Source of the DNA: Holophaga sp.
GTDB lineage: Bacteria; Acidobacteriota; Holophagae; Holophagales; Holophagaceae
Length of the DNA stretch: 20,673 nucleotides
NCBI GenBank assembly: GCA_031292735.1
Contig: JARLGP010000067.1
Coordinates: 1 to 20,673 of the forward strand
Direction of reading: 5' to 3'
Each line of letters opens with the position of its first letter. Within the stretch, counting starts at the first letter, position 1. The notes below the pieces were generated by a model that had not been told where the DNA came from, made no database searches, and saw only the letters and a list, made by a program, of their open reading frames with translations. Positions 7,276 through 14,503 of this stretch are shown here, piece by piece. The position numbers and the translations under genes were made by a program.

Positions 7276-7389
7276 ATTAAACGCTTTTGCTGTTTTAAGG
7301 CAACTGGACACCTTTGGATCTGTTTCCAGGAATATTAATTCAAAATTTTGGCCTTGAAATTCCCTCACCATTTCCCCTCAGGAGCCACT

Positions 7390-9153
7390 ATGGAGAGTCA
7401 CCCAACCCTCGAACTCGCCCCCCACCCGAACGCCCCATCTCACGACCAGGGTCGTTTCTCCTTTCGGGCCCACGCGCTCCCGGTCGGCTTGGCCCCCATA
7501 CTCGGCCTCCTGATCGTGGGCTCCCTGGCCTGCACCTCTCAACACCCCCCCAGGATCAGCAACTCCACCGTCACCCCCACCGCCTCCATCACCCCCAACT
7601 GGACCATCCCCGCTCCACCCAGTGCCACCGTGGGGCAGAGCTACACCGCCAGTGCGCCCGCAACCACCGGGGCCAGCTATCTGTGGACCGTGGCCGCCGG
7701 CCATGCCACCCTGCTCAACACCACCGCCGCCACGGTGACCTTCACGCCCACCGCCGCCGGTAGCCTCACCCTGCAATGCGTCATCACCAGCGCCGGCACG
7801 GCGACCACCCTCGCCTGCAAGCTCACCACCGCTTCCGGGGCCACCCTGAACGCCGAGCCCGCCACCATCTCCTCGGGGCAGGGCACCATCCTGCTGGCCA
7901 CTTTCACCGGCTCCACCGGGGTCATCACGCCGGGCAACCTCAGCGTGACCAGCGGCGTGGGCCTGACGATCCAGCCCTCCGGCACCACCACCTACACGCT
8001 CGCCGTGGACGGCACGACCGTGGCCACAGCTCCCGTGACGGTCAAGCAGTTCGTACCTGCGTACGTGTACGTCTCGGACATATACTTGGCCATTTCAGCC
8101 TTCACCCTGAACACCACCACCGGCGACCTCACCGAGGTCACGGACTCGCCCTACACCGGCATCACGCCAGACCAGGTGGTCGCCAGCCCGGATGGCAAGT
8201 TTCTGTTCGCTGCGGGCCTAGACAACGGCGTCTATGCCTTCTCCATCGCCCCCAGTACCGGCGCCCTGACTCCGGTGACCGGCTCGCCGTTCGCCGCCGG
8301 AAGCACCGTCCATAACATCGCCGTGGATCCATACGAGCGGTTCCTGTACACCAGCGGCAGCGACGGGAACGTCTATGCCTACACCATCGACCAGAGCACC
8401 GGGGTACTCGGGCCCATCGCCGGATCACCCTATGCCACCGCAGCCAACGATCGGGGTGGCGTACTGGTGCATCCTTCCGGGAAGTATCTGTATGCCGTGG
8501 CTTCAAATAGCGCCAAGGTCTACGCCTTCAGCATGGACCAGACCACCGGCGCCCTCGCGGCGGTCGCCGCGCCGTTCGATGCCAGCGGCACCGTGGACAA
8601 GCCGGTGGTCCAGCCCTTCGGCGTGGCCGTGGATCCCGCCGGCGCCTACCTGTTCACCAAGGGCGAGAAGGCCGCCGCCGACAGCAACTATATGGTAGGT
8701 TTCTCAGTGGATATCGCCACCGGCGCCCTGACGGTGTTGCCTACCCCTCCCATGGGGCCCTTCCCAGGCGATGACGCCTTTCACGGCCTGTGCTTCCATC
8801 CCACCCTGGATGTCCTGTACACAGCCTTCTATGACTCAACCTCAGCCGACGCCGCCGCCTACGCCCTGAACCCGTCCACCGGCGTTCTCACGGCCATGGC
8901 CGCACCCTACAATCTCTTCTCCGACTACGACCACGGCTCGGACAACATCACGGTGGACCGCAGTGGCCAGTTTGCCTATTCCGTCAGCTTTGACGGCGGC
9001 GAGATCGCCCGGATGCGGGTAGGCAGCACCGGCCTGCTCACCAAGCTGGACGGCACCGCCCTGGGCGTGGGCGCTCTGAAGGTGGACACCACTTACGTTT
9101 ACGATGAACCGGTATGCACCACGGTGGCCGGAACCCTGGAGGATATCCAGTAG
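7390..9153 (+). CDS. Exported lipoprotein-like protein with Ig-like domains and a lactonase-type beta-propeller
   Basis: A 587-residue secreted protein. A hydrophobic segment (about 30-47) ends GSLAC, with Cys48 placed like a lipoprotein cysteine. The lipobox is imperfect and the segment before it is unusually long. Next comes a Thr/Pro-rich linker, then about 170 residues of Ser/Thr/Ala-rich beta sandwich, probably two Ig-like domains (ATVGQSYTAS, then ATISSGQGTILLATF). The C-terminal 360 residues are repeated blades with the pattern [V/A]YAFS-x-x-x-TTGAL-x-x-V-x-GSP, followed by x-x-DP-x-x-x-FLYTS. This is typical of 6-phosphogluconolactonase-like/YVTN seven-bladed propellers. Such surface propellers usually act in binding or protein contact; lactonase activity cannot be assumed. 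The ATG at 7390 has AGGAG 5 bases upstream. A promoter precedes it and a terminator follows, so it is transcribed alone. Confidence 0.82.
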   Translation: MESHPTLELAPHPNAPSHDQGRFSFRAHALPVGLAPILGLLIVGSLACTSQHPPRISNSTVTPTASITPNWTIPAPPSATVGQSYTASAPATTGASYLWTVAAGHATLLNTTAATVTFTPTAAGSLTLQCVITSAGTATTLACKLTTASGATLNAEPATISSGQGTILLATFTGSTGVITPGNLSVTSGVGLTIQPSGTTTYTLAVDGTTVATAPVTVKQFVPAYVYVSDIYLAISAFTLNTTTGDLTEVTDSPYTGITPDQVVASPDGKFLFAAGLDNGVYAFSIAPSTGALTPVTGSPFAAGSTVHNIAVDPYERFLYTSGSDGNVYAYTIDQSTGVLGPIAGSPYATAANDRGGVLVHPSGKYLYAVASNSAKVYAFSMDQTTGALAAVAAPFDASGTVDKPVVQPFGVAVDPAGAYLFTKGEKAAADSNYMVGFSVDIATGALTVLPTPPMGPFPGDDAFHGLCFHPTLDVLYTAFYDSTSADAAAYALNPSTGVLTAMAAPYNLFSDYDHGSDNITVDRSGQFAYSVSFDGGEIARMRVGSTGLLTKLDGTALGVGALKVDTTYVYDEPVCTTVAGTLEDIQ

Positions 9154-9174
9154 CAGCCAACGGCCAGTTCGATC

Positions 9175-9202
9175 GGGCCCGGGATTTTCTCGGGCCCTTT
9201 TT
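9175..9202 (+). terminator. Intrinsic terminator of the beta-propeller gene
   Basis: GGGCCCG (9175-9181) pairs with CGGGCCC (9191-9197) around a 9-base loop, followed directly by TTTTT (9198-9202). It lies 21 bases after the stop codon and has the classic rho-independent form. Confidence 0.88.
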
Positions 9203-9482
9203 GGATCCATCGCGACTTCAGGACGAAGCCGCTTCGCGGCAGGGCTAACCAGCGCCCGTCGCATCGTCCCTGTCCCGTTTTCAGAATTTTCTGCCGTTTC
9301 GTCAAAAGCCTTCAGTGAATAATTTTCACCAAAAAATCTATACTTTCGTAACTTCGATGTTTCAGCATTCACTTTTGAACCAGACGGGTGGAGGGCCCGG
9401 ATCCAGCGTAGATAATGCGTTTATACCTCTCTTTCCGCCCAGGGAACGCTGCGTGCTTTTGCCTGAAGGAGCGTGACTGGAA
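9203..9482. other. Intergenic region, no gene seen
   Basis: About 280 bases with an AT-rich patch near 9320-9375 that could hold a promoter for the downstream transport genes, but no clear paired -35/-10 hexamers. A small hairpin (GCCGC TTC GCGGC near 9228-9240) is the only other structure noticed. Confidence 0.4.
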
Positions 9483-9686
9483 ATGTCACTTCAAACGCCA
9501 GTAGCCGGCACGTCCACGCTGATGATGACCATCGCCGGGCTCCTCAAAGCCAAGAGCGGCACCATCCCGGTCGACGGCAAGCCGCTGCGCAACGAGGCCA
9601 GCCAGGTCCGGGAGCAGGGCACGACCATCTTGACCCTTCCGTCCCGGATCGACCAACAGAAAGGGGCCTCCAGGTCGAGGGTTTGA
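9483..9686 (+). pseudogene. Remnant of a LivF-type ABC transporter ATPase
   Basis: A 67-codon open frame whose middle reads STLMMTIAGLLKAKSG, then a VDGKPLRNEASQVREQG segment. This is the stretch just after Walker A in branched-chain amino acid ABC ATPases of the LivF type, which are normally about 235 residues. The Walker A loop is broken: where GxxGxGKST is required the sequence has VAGTST, so the ATP-binding lysine is threonine and the first glycines are missing. Similarity ends at about TTIL, and the last 20 residues are unrelated. Nothing corresponding to the Q-loop, signature motif or Walker B follows. It has a possible ribosome site (AAGGAG, 9466-9471) and lies 50 bases upstream of a LivJ-type binding protein gene, the context expected for a decayed liv operon. 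It cannot be a functional ATPase. Confidence 0.65.
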
Positions 9687-9736
9687 ACCAACGCCATCCC
9701 ATTCACCCACCACCCACCACTCCCAAGGAGCAGCAC

Positions 9737-10885
9737 GTGAAGAAAATCCTGAGTCTTGCCCTTGTACCCCTCCTCGCGCTGGCCGGCAACATCGGCCGGG
9801 CGGCCGCCCCGATCAAGATCGGGCAGGTTGTCACCCTCACCGGAAGCAATGCCCCATGGGGCATCCCCGAAAACAACGCCCTCAAGGACGAGGTGGCGCG
9901 CATCAACGCCGCCGGAGGCCTCCTGGGCCGCCAGATCAAGCTCATCGAATACGACTACAAGGGCGACCAGCTGGAAGCTGTCAACGTCACCAAGCGGCTG
10001 ATCGGCGACGGCGTCTGCGCCATCATCGGGGCCAGTTCCAGTGGCCCCTGCATTGCCATGAGCGCGGTGACTGAAGCGGCTGGGGTCCCATTCATCGCGC
10101 CCGCCGCCACCAACCCCAAGGTCACCTTCAGCCAAGACAAGCATATGCCCATCCACACGGCGTTCCGCGCCTGCTTCGTCGACTCATTCCAAGGGCCGAT
10201 CGCGGCCAGCTTCATCACCAAGGACCTGAAGGCCAAGACCTGCGCCATCCTTTTTGATGTCGGTTCGGACTACTCCCAGGGCCTGGAGCAGTACTTCCGC
10301 GAGGCTTTCCTCCGCTACGGCGGCACCATCGTCGCCCGGGAAGGCTTCCGCTCCGGCGAGATGGACTTCCGCGCCGTTCTCGGCAAGATCAAGGGGTTCC
10401 AACCGGCTGTCATCTACTTGCCCACCGACATGACCCAGGCCGCCATGGTCGCGAAGCAGGCCCGGGCGCTGGGCATCAAGTGCACCTTCTTCGGCGACAA
10501 CAGCGACGGGACACCGGACCTGATCAAGCTGGCCGGGACCGCCTCCGAAGGCTTCTACTTCACCGACCTCTGCAGCCAGGAGGATCCCTCCATCAAGGGT
10601 TGGATCGGCGACTACACGAAGAAATACGGCGCCGTGCCGATCCTGCCCAACTGCATCATGGCCGTGGATGCCATGCGCGCCCTCGCGGCCGCCATCACCA
10701 AGGCGGGCAGCGACAATCCGGGCAAGATCATCGCCGCCCTTGAACATCTCCGGGACGTCCCGGTGCTCACCGGCAAGCTGTCCATGGACGCCATCAGCCA
10801 CAACCCCATCAACAAGCCATGCGTGATCCAGATGGTCAAGGGCGGCCAGTTCAGGTTCGTGAAGACCATCGCCAAAATCCAATAA
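9737..10885 (+). CDS. Branched-chain amino acid-type ABC transporter substrate-binding protein (LivJ family)
   Basis: A 382-residue periplasmic binding protein of the Leu/Ile/Val family (Peripla_BP_6). A Sec signal peptide (KK then LSLALVPLLALAG) ends near AAA at 22-24. The mature protein starts PIKIGQVVTLTGSNAPWG, the typical first strand and ligand loop. It continues with the NAAGGLLGRQIKLIEYD motif, the IGASSSGPCIAM ligand loop, and the ILFDVGSDYSQGLEQYF hinge region. The ligand cannot be deduced; this family binds amino acids, amides, urea and aromatic acids. The start is the GTG at 9737 with AAGGAG 6 bases upstream. No LivH, LivM or LivG gene is visible here, and only a LivF fragment lies upstream, so it is either an orphan that works with a distant permease or part of a decaying locus. 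Confidence 0.92.
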   Translation: MKKILSLALVPLLALAGNIGRAAAPIKIGQVVTLTGSNAPWGIPENNALKDEVARINAAGGLLGRQIKLIEYDYKGDQLEAVNVTKRLIGDGVCAIIGASSSGPCIAMSAVTEAAGVPFIAPAATNPKVTFSQDKHMPIHTAFRACFVDSFQGPIAASFITKDLKAKTCAILFDVGSDYSQGLEQYFREAFLRYGGTIVAREGFRSGEMDFRAVLGKIKGFQPAVIYLPTDMTQAAMVAKQARALGIKCTFFGDNSDGTPDLIKLAGTASEGFYFTDLCSQEDPSIKGWIGDYTKKYGAVPILPNCIMAVDAMRALAAAITKAGSDNPGKIIAALEHLRDVPVLTGKLSMDAISHNPINKPCVIQMVKGGQFRFVKTIAKIQ

Positions 10886-10940
10886 CAGTTTGGAACCTTT
10901 GAATTCCCTTTCCACGCAACCGCCATTTTCCGGAGCCCCG

Positions 10941-11522
10941 GTGTCCAATTCCAGTCCCACCCCTGCCGCTTTCCACGAAAGCCTGCAACTGGACGACCTG
11001 CGCCTGTACGCAGCCGTGGCCGCCATGGTCGCCGGCAACCTGCTGCTGCCCTTCGCCTTCCACCAGTTCCCCGGCGGCGGCCTGATGTTCCTGCCCATCT
11101 ACTTTTTCACCCTGGTCGCCGGCTGGCGCTTCGGGGCCCGGGCGGCCGTCGCCACCGCGCTGCTCTCGCCCATGGCCAACCATTTCCTCACCGGCATGCC
11201 GCCGACGGCCATGCTCCCGGAGATCGTCCTCCAGTCCGCGCTGCTCGGCGCCCTGGCAGCCATCATCGCCGGCCGTTCGGCCCGGCCGACCCTCGCCAAG
11301 CTGGCCCTGCTGGTGCTGGCGCACCAGGTCCTGGTGCTGTTCCCCACCCTGGTGCACACCGGTTGGCAGCCCTGCCTGGCCGCCCTCAAGTTCCGCTCGC
11401 CCGGCCTGCTGCTCCAGATCCTGGGCGGTTTCGCCGTGCTTCGAATGATGTCTTACAAAAGATCTGAGTGGAAAATCTCAAGAAGCCATTCGAAATCAAG
11501 AGCGGATTTCCCCCAGAAATAA
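10941..11522 (+). CDS. Membrane protein resembling an ECF transporter S component, with a replaced C-terminal tail
   Basis: A 193-residue integral membrane protein with about six hydrophobic segments (roughly 22-40, 48-64, 66-80, 94-112, 118-136, 153-168). Motifs such as MFLPIYFFTLVAGWRFGARAA and LLSPMANHFLTGMPP resemble the substrate-binding S component of energy-coupling-factor vitamin/metal transporters. The GTG at 10941 has GGAG 5 bases upstream; the frame is open back to a TTG at 10890 without a site. It begins 55 bases after the binding protein gene. The last 25 residues (from about Met169, nucleotide 11445) are Lys/Ser/Arg-rich and encoded by AT-richer DNA unlike the rest of the gene. 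The native end seems to have been replaced where the foreign segment joins. Function probably survives because the last hydrophobic segment is almost complete. Confidence 0.65.
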   Translation: MSNSSPTPAAFHESLQLDDLRLYAAVAAMVAGNLLLPFAFHQFPGGGLMFLPIYFFTLVAGWRFGARAAVATALLSPMANHFLTGMPPTAMLPEIVLQSALLGALAAIIAGRSARPTLAKLALLVLAHQVLVLFPTLVHTGWQPCLAALKFRSPGLLLQILGGFAVLRMMSYKRSEWKISRSHSKSRADFPQK

Positions 11523-11551
11523 AGGCATGGGTAAGGAAAGGAGAAAAGATC

Positions 11552-11914
11552 ATGAGGTTGATGCACACGAAGCTGCCTGATTTTTACAAAAAGGTGATCG
11601 ATTCGGGTAAGAAAAACCGTCCGGATACCGAGGTGGAGATTTGTGGCTTGGAAAATTTCAAGACCGGCAAGCTGGCTTCACTACGCGTAGGCCGTGTGGA
11701 GAATGAGATTGCGGAGATCACTAAGGATCCCTCAGTTAAAAAGGTAGAAGTCATACTATTGCCCCGGAACCCAGAGACGCAGCATACCGTAATCATAAGG
11801 GGCATTCAAGAGGATGGCACTTGCAATAAGGCGATCCTGGAAACCATGTACGTGTCATCTCCAGCTGAAGATTGCTACCTCTTTGACGTGAAAGAAATCG
11901 ACGATCGGCGCTAA
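11552..11914 (+). CDS. Unrecognised 120-residue protein (first gene of the foreign operon)
   Basis: I do not recognise the family. The 120-residue product is soluble and has no signal peptide. It starts MRLMHTKLPDFYKK, has a Lys/Glu-rich middle that looks like alternating strands and helices (EVEICGLENFKTGKL, then VKKVEVILLPRNP), and ends with a C-terminal strand region (CYLFDVKEIDD). Three cysteines are present without a metal-binding pattern. The ATG at 11552 is chosen because AAAGGAG lies 8 bases upstream. The frame is open back to a GTG at 11468, which would add 28 residues (ENLKKPFEIKSGF and so on) but has no clear ribosome site. It precedes the 343-residue gene by 45 bases on the same strand and is probably co-transcribed with it. 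Confidence 0.75.
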   Translation: MRLMHTKLPDFYKKVIDSGKKNRPDTEVEICGLENFKTGKLASLRVGRVENEIAEITKDPSVKKVEVILLPRNPETQHTVIIRGIQEDGTCNKAILETMYVSSPAEDCYLFDVKEIDDRR

Positions 11915-11959
11915 CGTGATAATTCCGGGTGAGGAGAAAGGGGAAAGGAGAATTTTATT

Positions 11960-12991
11960 ATGCAAAAGTTAAAATATAGAATCATACCCAAAGGCGCGGC
12001 GGACGGCGTCGTGCCGTTGAACCTGATTTTCATAGACAAAAAGGATGTTGACGAGGTTGGCATCTCCTATAAGGAAGCCTGCGCACTCCTGGGAAAGGAG
12101 TTCAAGGATGATTGTGGGTCTGTCAACATTATCGACCAGGACGCTGTTACCGTGACGAGTGACGGGGTCATGGCGGACAGTGCCGTTGTGGCCTTTGCCT
12201 CCGTCGACCACGGCAGGATGAACAAGGATTATGGCTTCATCAACATCAGCGAGATTCCTTATACGTATGAACTACTGGCGGAAGAGCCTCACATGAAGCA
12301 GTGGAATACCGATTATTACCGTGGCAAGCGGCTGTATCGAGGACCCAGCAAGGAAGACCGAGGACCGCGGGAAGCACACAATGAGCACATGACGACCACC
12401 GGCCGCATCGCAAACAACAACACCGGCTCCGAAATGATGAACATGGTGGATATGACCGAGATACTGGTTCCCTTCCTGGGCCAGATCGAAATCATGCGGG
12501 ATGGCAATGTTCTCATAGGCCTGGCTGGCCCCGCCGTTTCCGTGGGCATCGGCATGGTCGTGCGCGAGCGCCGCGGCCGGGTCTTCGGCTGGAATTATGG
12601 CGCGGGCATGACCGCCCACCGTTCTGGCATCTATGCCAAGACCGTAAAGAGTGATTACCCTGCTATCTGTGCTGACAAAACGGTGGTAGCGGAGTACACC
12701 ATTCGTGCATTGGAAGCCGGCTTGATCCCAGGTATCCACTTAGGCTGCTCTCCCGTCGTCCTGAGCATTGCCAAAGCGATGAATTATCCTATCGCATTTG
12801 ATAACATCACCGCTGATGCATGGATAGAATTGGAGAGTATTGGGCTAAGTCGCAATGAATTGGAAAAGCCCTCCGTGCCTCTGTCCCGCGAGGAACTCAT
12901 TGCCCATGCAGGTAAAATATTGCCTGGCATGACAGACAGCAAGAAGTATAAGGTATCTGAAATCTGTCAGATTCGTAATGCCGAGATATAA
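11960..12991 (+). CDS. Unrecognised 343-residue protein, likely central component of the foreign operon
   Basis: The largest product of the island, not assignable by eye to a known family. It is soluble with no signal peptide. Residues 1-110 form a mixed alpha/beta domain. Residues 112-160 are charged and polar, with an Asn/Thr-rich stretch (TTTGRIANNNTGSE, 145-158). Residues 165-290 form a glycine-rich block: DGNVLIGLAGPAVSVGIGM (181-199), GWNYGAGMTAHRSG (210-223), PAICADKTVVAEY (234-246), IHLGCSPVVLSIAKA (259-273). These look like turns of a ligand or cofactor site with invariant-looking Cys237, Asp239, Lys240, His260 and Cys263. AAGGAG lies 9 bases upstream of the ATG. It is followed after 23 bases by the next gene. 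An enzyme role is inferred from the glycine-rich block only. Confidence 0.8.
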   Translation: MQKLKYRIIPKGAADGVVPLNLIFIDKKDVDEVGISYKEACALLGKEFKDDCGSVNIIDQDAVTVTSDGVMADSAVVAFASVDHGRMNKDYGFINISEIPYTYELLAEEPHMKQWNTDYYRGKRLYRGPSKEDRGPREAHNEHMTTTGRIANNNTGSEMMNMVDMTEILVPFLGQIEIMRDGNVLIGLAGPAVSVGIGMVVRERRGRVFGWNYGAGMTAHRSGIYAKTVKSDYPAICADKTVVAEYTIRALEAGLIPGIHLGCSPVVLSIAKAMNYPIAFDNITADAWIELESIGLSRNELEKPSVPLSREELIAHAGKILPGMTDSKKYKVSEICQIRNAEI

Positions 12992-13014
12992 GTTTTTGAG
13001 CAGGAGGTATCAGC

Positions 13015-13380
13015 ATGGATCAAGAATACATTATCGCCCATGTGGACAAATCCGTGCTGAAAATTTCCGGCCTGCGGGTAAAGGGGCTTAATACCCAAAA
13101 GCTTGAGCAGATATTGAAGGAAAAGATACAAACTTTGGTACGTGTAATCGGTGTTACCGGCGAAGAAATACAAATGGATGTTTATGATATCGAACCGGAT
13201 CAAGTTCAAAGGAATGCCAGGGGATTGATCGAAGCCATTTCTTTGACGGAGGGTATCACGGCAACAGAGGTTACAAAGATCTCATGCAGCGAAAAAATTG
13301 TGGAGGTGGATTTTGATCAAATTCCGGATCGGCCCATTTCCGGCTGCGCGATGGAAAGATGGATGAAGTGTCCATGTTGA
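13015..13380 (+). CDS. Unrecognised 121-residue protein of the foreign operon
   Basis: A small soluble protein of unknown family. It opens with a strand-helix pattern (EYIIAHVDKSVLKISGLRVKG), then an amphipathic Lys/Gln-rich helix (TQKLEQILKEKIQTLVRVIG) and a strand (EEIQMDVYDI). The end is cysteine-rich, with ISGCAMERWMKCPC, giving three cysteines in the last 13 residues. The ATG at 13015 has a full GGAGGT site 7 bases upstream. Its stop overlaps the start of the next gene by 7 bases (ATGTTGA), so the two are probably translationally coupled. The overlap and small size suggest an accessory or structural subunit for its neighbours, but nothing in the sequence fixes a function. Confidence 0.78.
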   Translation: MDQEYIIAHVDKSVLKISGLRVKGLNTQKLEQILKEKIQTLVRVIGVTGEEIQMDVYDIEPDQVQRNARGLIEAISLTEGITATEVTKISCSEKIVEVDFDQIPDRPISGCAMERWMKCPC

Positions 13381-13907
13381 GTACTGCCTATATTATCCCT
13401 ACCGGGGATGAAATCCTGAACGGCGTGGTCCAGGATCTAGACGCCCCGGAAATCATAGGTCAGATCGTTCGGGCCTATCCGGAGGCTGAAGTTACCCGGC
13501 TTTGTCCGCTCATAGACAAAGAGGATACGATTTTCAACAAAATACATGAAATCGCAGCACAAAAAAAACCAGATCTGATTGTACTCATCGGAGGGAGCGG
13601 GGGAGGCCATCGGTTCAGCAGCACCCTTGGCAAAGACTTCACCCATTCGGCGCTGGAGCGCTATCTGGACCAGAGATGCTCGCGGGAGATTTATGGCAAG
13701 AACGGACATCTTTGGTGCAAGCTGATTTGCGGAAAAAAGGGGCCCACGGTGATCGTAAATGTGCCTGGTCCTTTCCAGGAAGCAAAGGCGGCAATGGAGG
13801 CATGCCTAAAGGTGCTGGGAGAGGAGGGCAGCATCGAGGATATCTGCAAAGCAATGGCGGAAGCAGTTTATGCCCAGTATCCGGTCGGTGCCGCAAAAAT
13901 ATCATGA
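13374..13907 (+). CDS. MoaB/MogA-like molybdopterin-binding domain protein
   Basis: A 177-residue protein with the outline of the MoaB/MogA (MoCF) fold, which binds molybdopterin in molybdenum-cofactor enzymes. It begins YIIPTGDEILNGVVQDLDAP (6-25), matching the TGDE-l-xG-xi-xD-xN first loop. It has DLIVLIGGSGGGHRFSSTLGKDFTHSALERYL (67-98) where MogA has the GGTG-x-x-x-R-D-x-T motif. It ends with VNVPGPFQEAKAAMEACL (129-146), matching the late PG-x-P-x-a loop. The GGTG threonine is serine and the R-D-x-T is G-K-D-F-T. The cofactor site is therefore related but divergent, and it may bind a different ligand. The start is the ATG at 13374 overlapping the previous stop; an ATG five codons earlier is possible. 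Its stop overlaps the next start (ATGA). Confidence 0.72.
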   Translation: MLSTAYIIPTGDEILNGVVQDLDAPEIIGQIVRAYPEAEVTRLCPLIDKEDTIFNKIHEIAAQKKPDLIVLIGGSGGGHRFSSTLGKDFTHSALERYLDQRCSREIYGKNGHLWCKLICGKKGPTVIVNVPGPFQEAKAAMEACLKVLGEEGSIEDICKAMAEAVYAQYPVGAAKIS

Positions 13908-14503
13908 ACCATGCCTTGGAAAGCTTTGCCATCAAGTTGGTTACGATGGAAGGATTTCCGATGGCCGTGGGCGGCATTTGCATACAGGGAACCGGTACAT
14001 ACTGGGCGGAGCGTTTTCTTCAGCTTGCGTCGCTTCACATCCCGGCTGGCGATATTCATACCATTGATCATACCCTTGCCCGGGCGATCCAGACGATCGC
14101 CGATGAATCTCTGCTGATCGCTGGTTGTTCCCTAGATGTCGGTTTAAAGTTCAAGCTGATGTTAGGAGAAAGCACCGGTGGCGTATTGGGCTGCCCCAGG
14201 GATGAGATTTGTTCTGCACCCAATGCCTGTGAGACATTACCTGAAGGCTTTTCATTGTATACGGTGGCGGGTGGCCCGGGACTTGCTGCTCTGGCGGACC
14301 CCGTTACGACTGAAAGTGTGGTCATGGCTGTCAAAGGACTTGGAAAAGCCGCATCAGGCAACGCGATTATGGAGTGTATACGCAAAGCCGGAATTGAAAT
14401 CTTTCTTTTTATCATGGATGGAAGCGGCTCTGACCCCAATGGTTGTTTGGCTGCGGCGAGTCCGGGAAAATCGACAATCCTCTTTTTAGATGGGCATGAG
14501 TAG
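13904..14503 (+). CDS. Unrecognised cysteine-containing 199-residue protein, last gene of the foreign operon
   Basis: The family is not recognised. The 199-residue soluble product is translationally coupled to the MoaB/MogA-like gene by an ATGA overlap. It is rich in glycine turns: FPMAVGGICIQGTGTYW (18-34), SLDVGLKFKLMLGESTGG (76-93), YTVAGGPGLAALADP (119-133), IMDGSGSDPNGCLAAASPG (170-188). It has seven cysteines, three of them in GCPRDEICSAPNAC (96-109), a C-x5-C-x5-C spacing that could hold a metal or cluster or form disulphides. Several acidic and histidine residues (His45, Asp50, His52, Asp55, His56) also cluster. Being coupled to a cofactor-binding-fold protein suggests an enzyme or cofactor-handling role. 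This is inference only. Confidence 0.78.
   Translation: MNHALESFAIKLVTMEGFPMAVGGICIQGTGTYWAERFLQLASLHIPAGDIHTIDHTLARAIQTIADESLLIAGCSLDVGLKFKLMLGESTGGVLGCPRDEICSAPNACETLPEGFSLYTVAGGPGLAALADPVTTESVVMAVKGLGKAASGNAIMECIRKAGIEIFLFIMDGSGSDPNGCLAAASPGKSTILFLDGHE

Larger units (their letters stand above)
6956..7389. other. Intergenic region with promoter and hairpin, no convincing gene
   Basis: A 434-base gap of mixed composition. A minus-strand open frame at 7003-7254 has no ribosome site and no recognisable protein features. The region contains the inverted repeat and the promoter listed separately; otherwise nothing is seen. Confidence 0.5.
11445..14503. mobile_element. Compositionally foreign island carrying a five-gene operon (boundaries approximate)
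   Basis: Composition changes abruptly at about 11445. Hand counts of single 60-base lines give 30 G+C at 12001-12060 and 21 G+C at 13081-13140, against 47 G+C at 2281-2340. Ribosome sites here are strong, Clostridia-like purine runs, and codon use turns to A/T-ending codons. No integrase, transposase or flanking direct repeat was found, so mobility is inferred only from composition and from the broken gene end at the left border. The right border is unclear, somewhere between 14503 and the tRNA-Glu gene. Confidence 0.5.

Noticed and set aside
9443..9462. GG-N10-GC spacing suggesting a sigma54 promoter upstream of the LivF remnant
   Set aside because: Only the invariant dinucleotides fit; the rest of the TGGCACG-N4-TTGCA consensus does not match.
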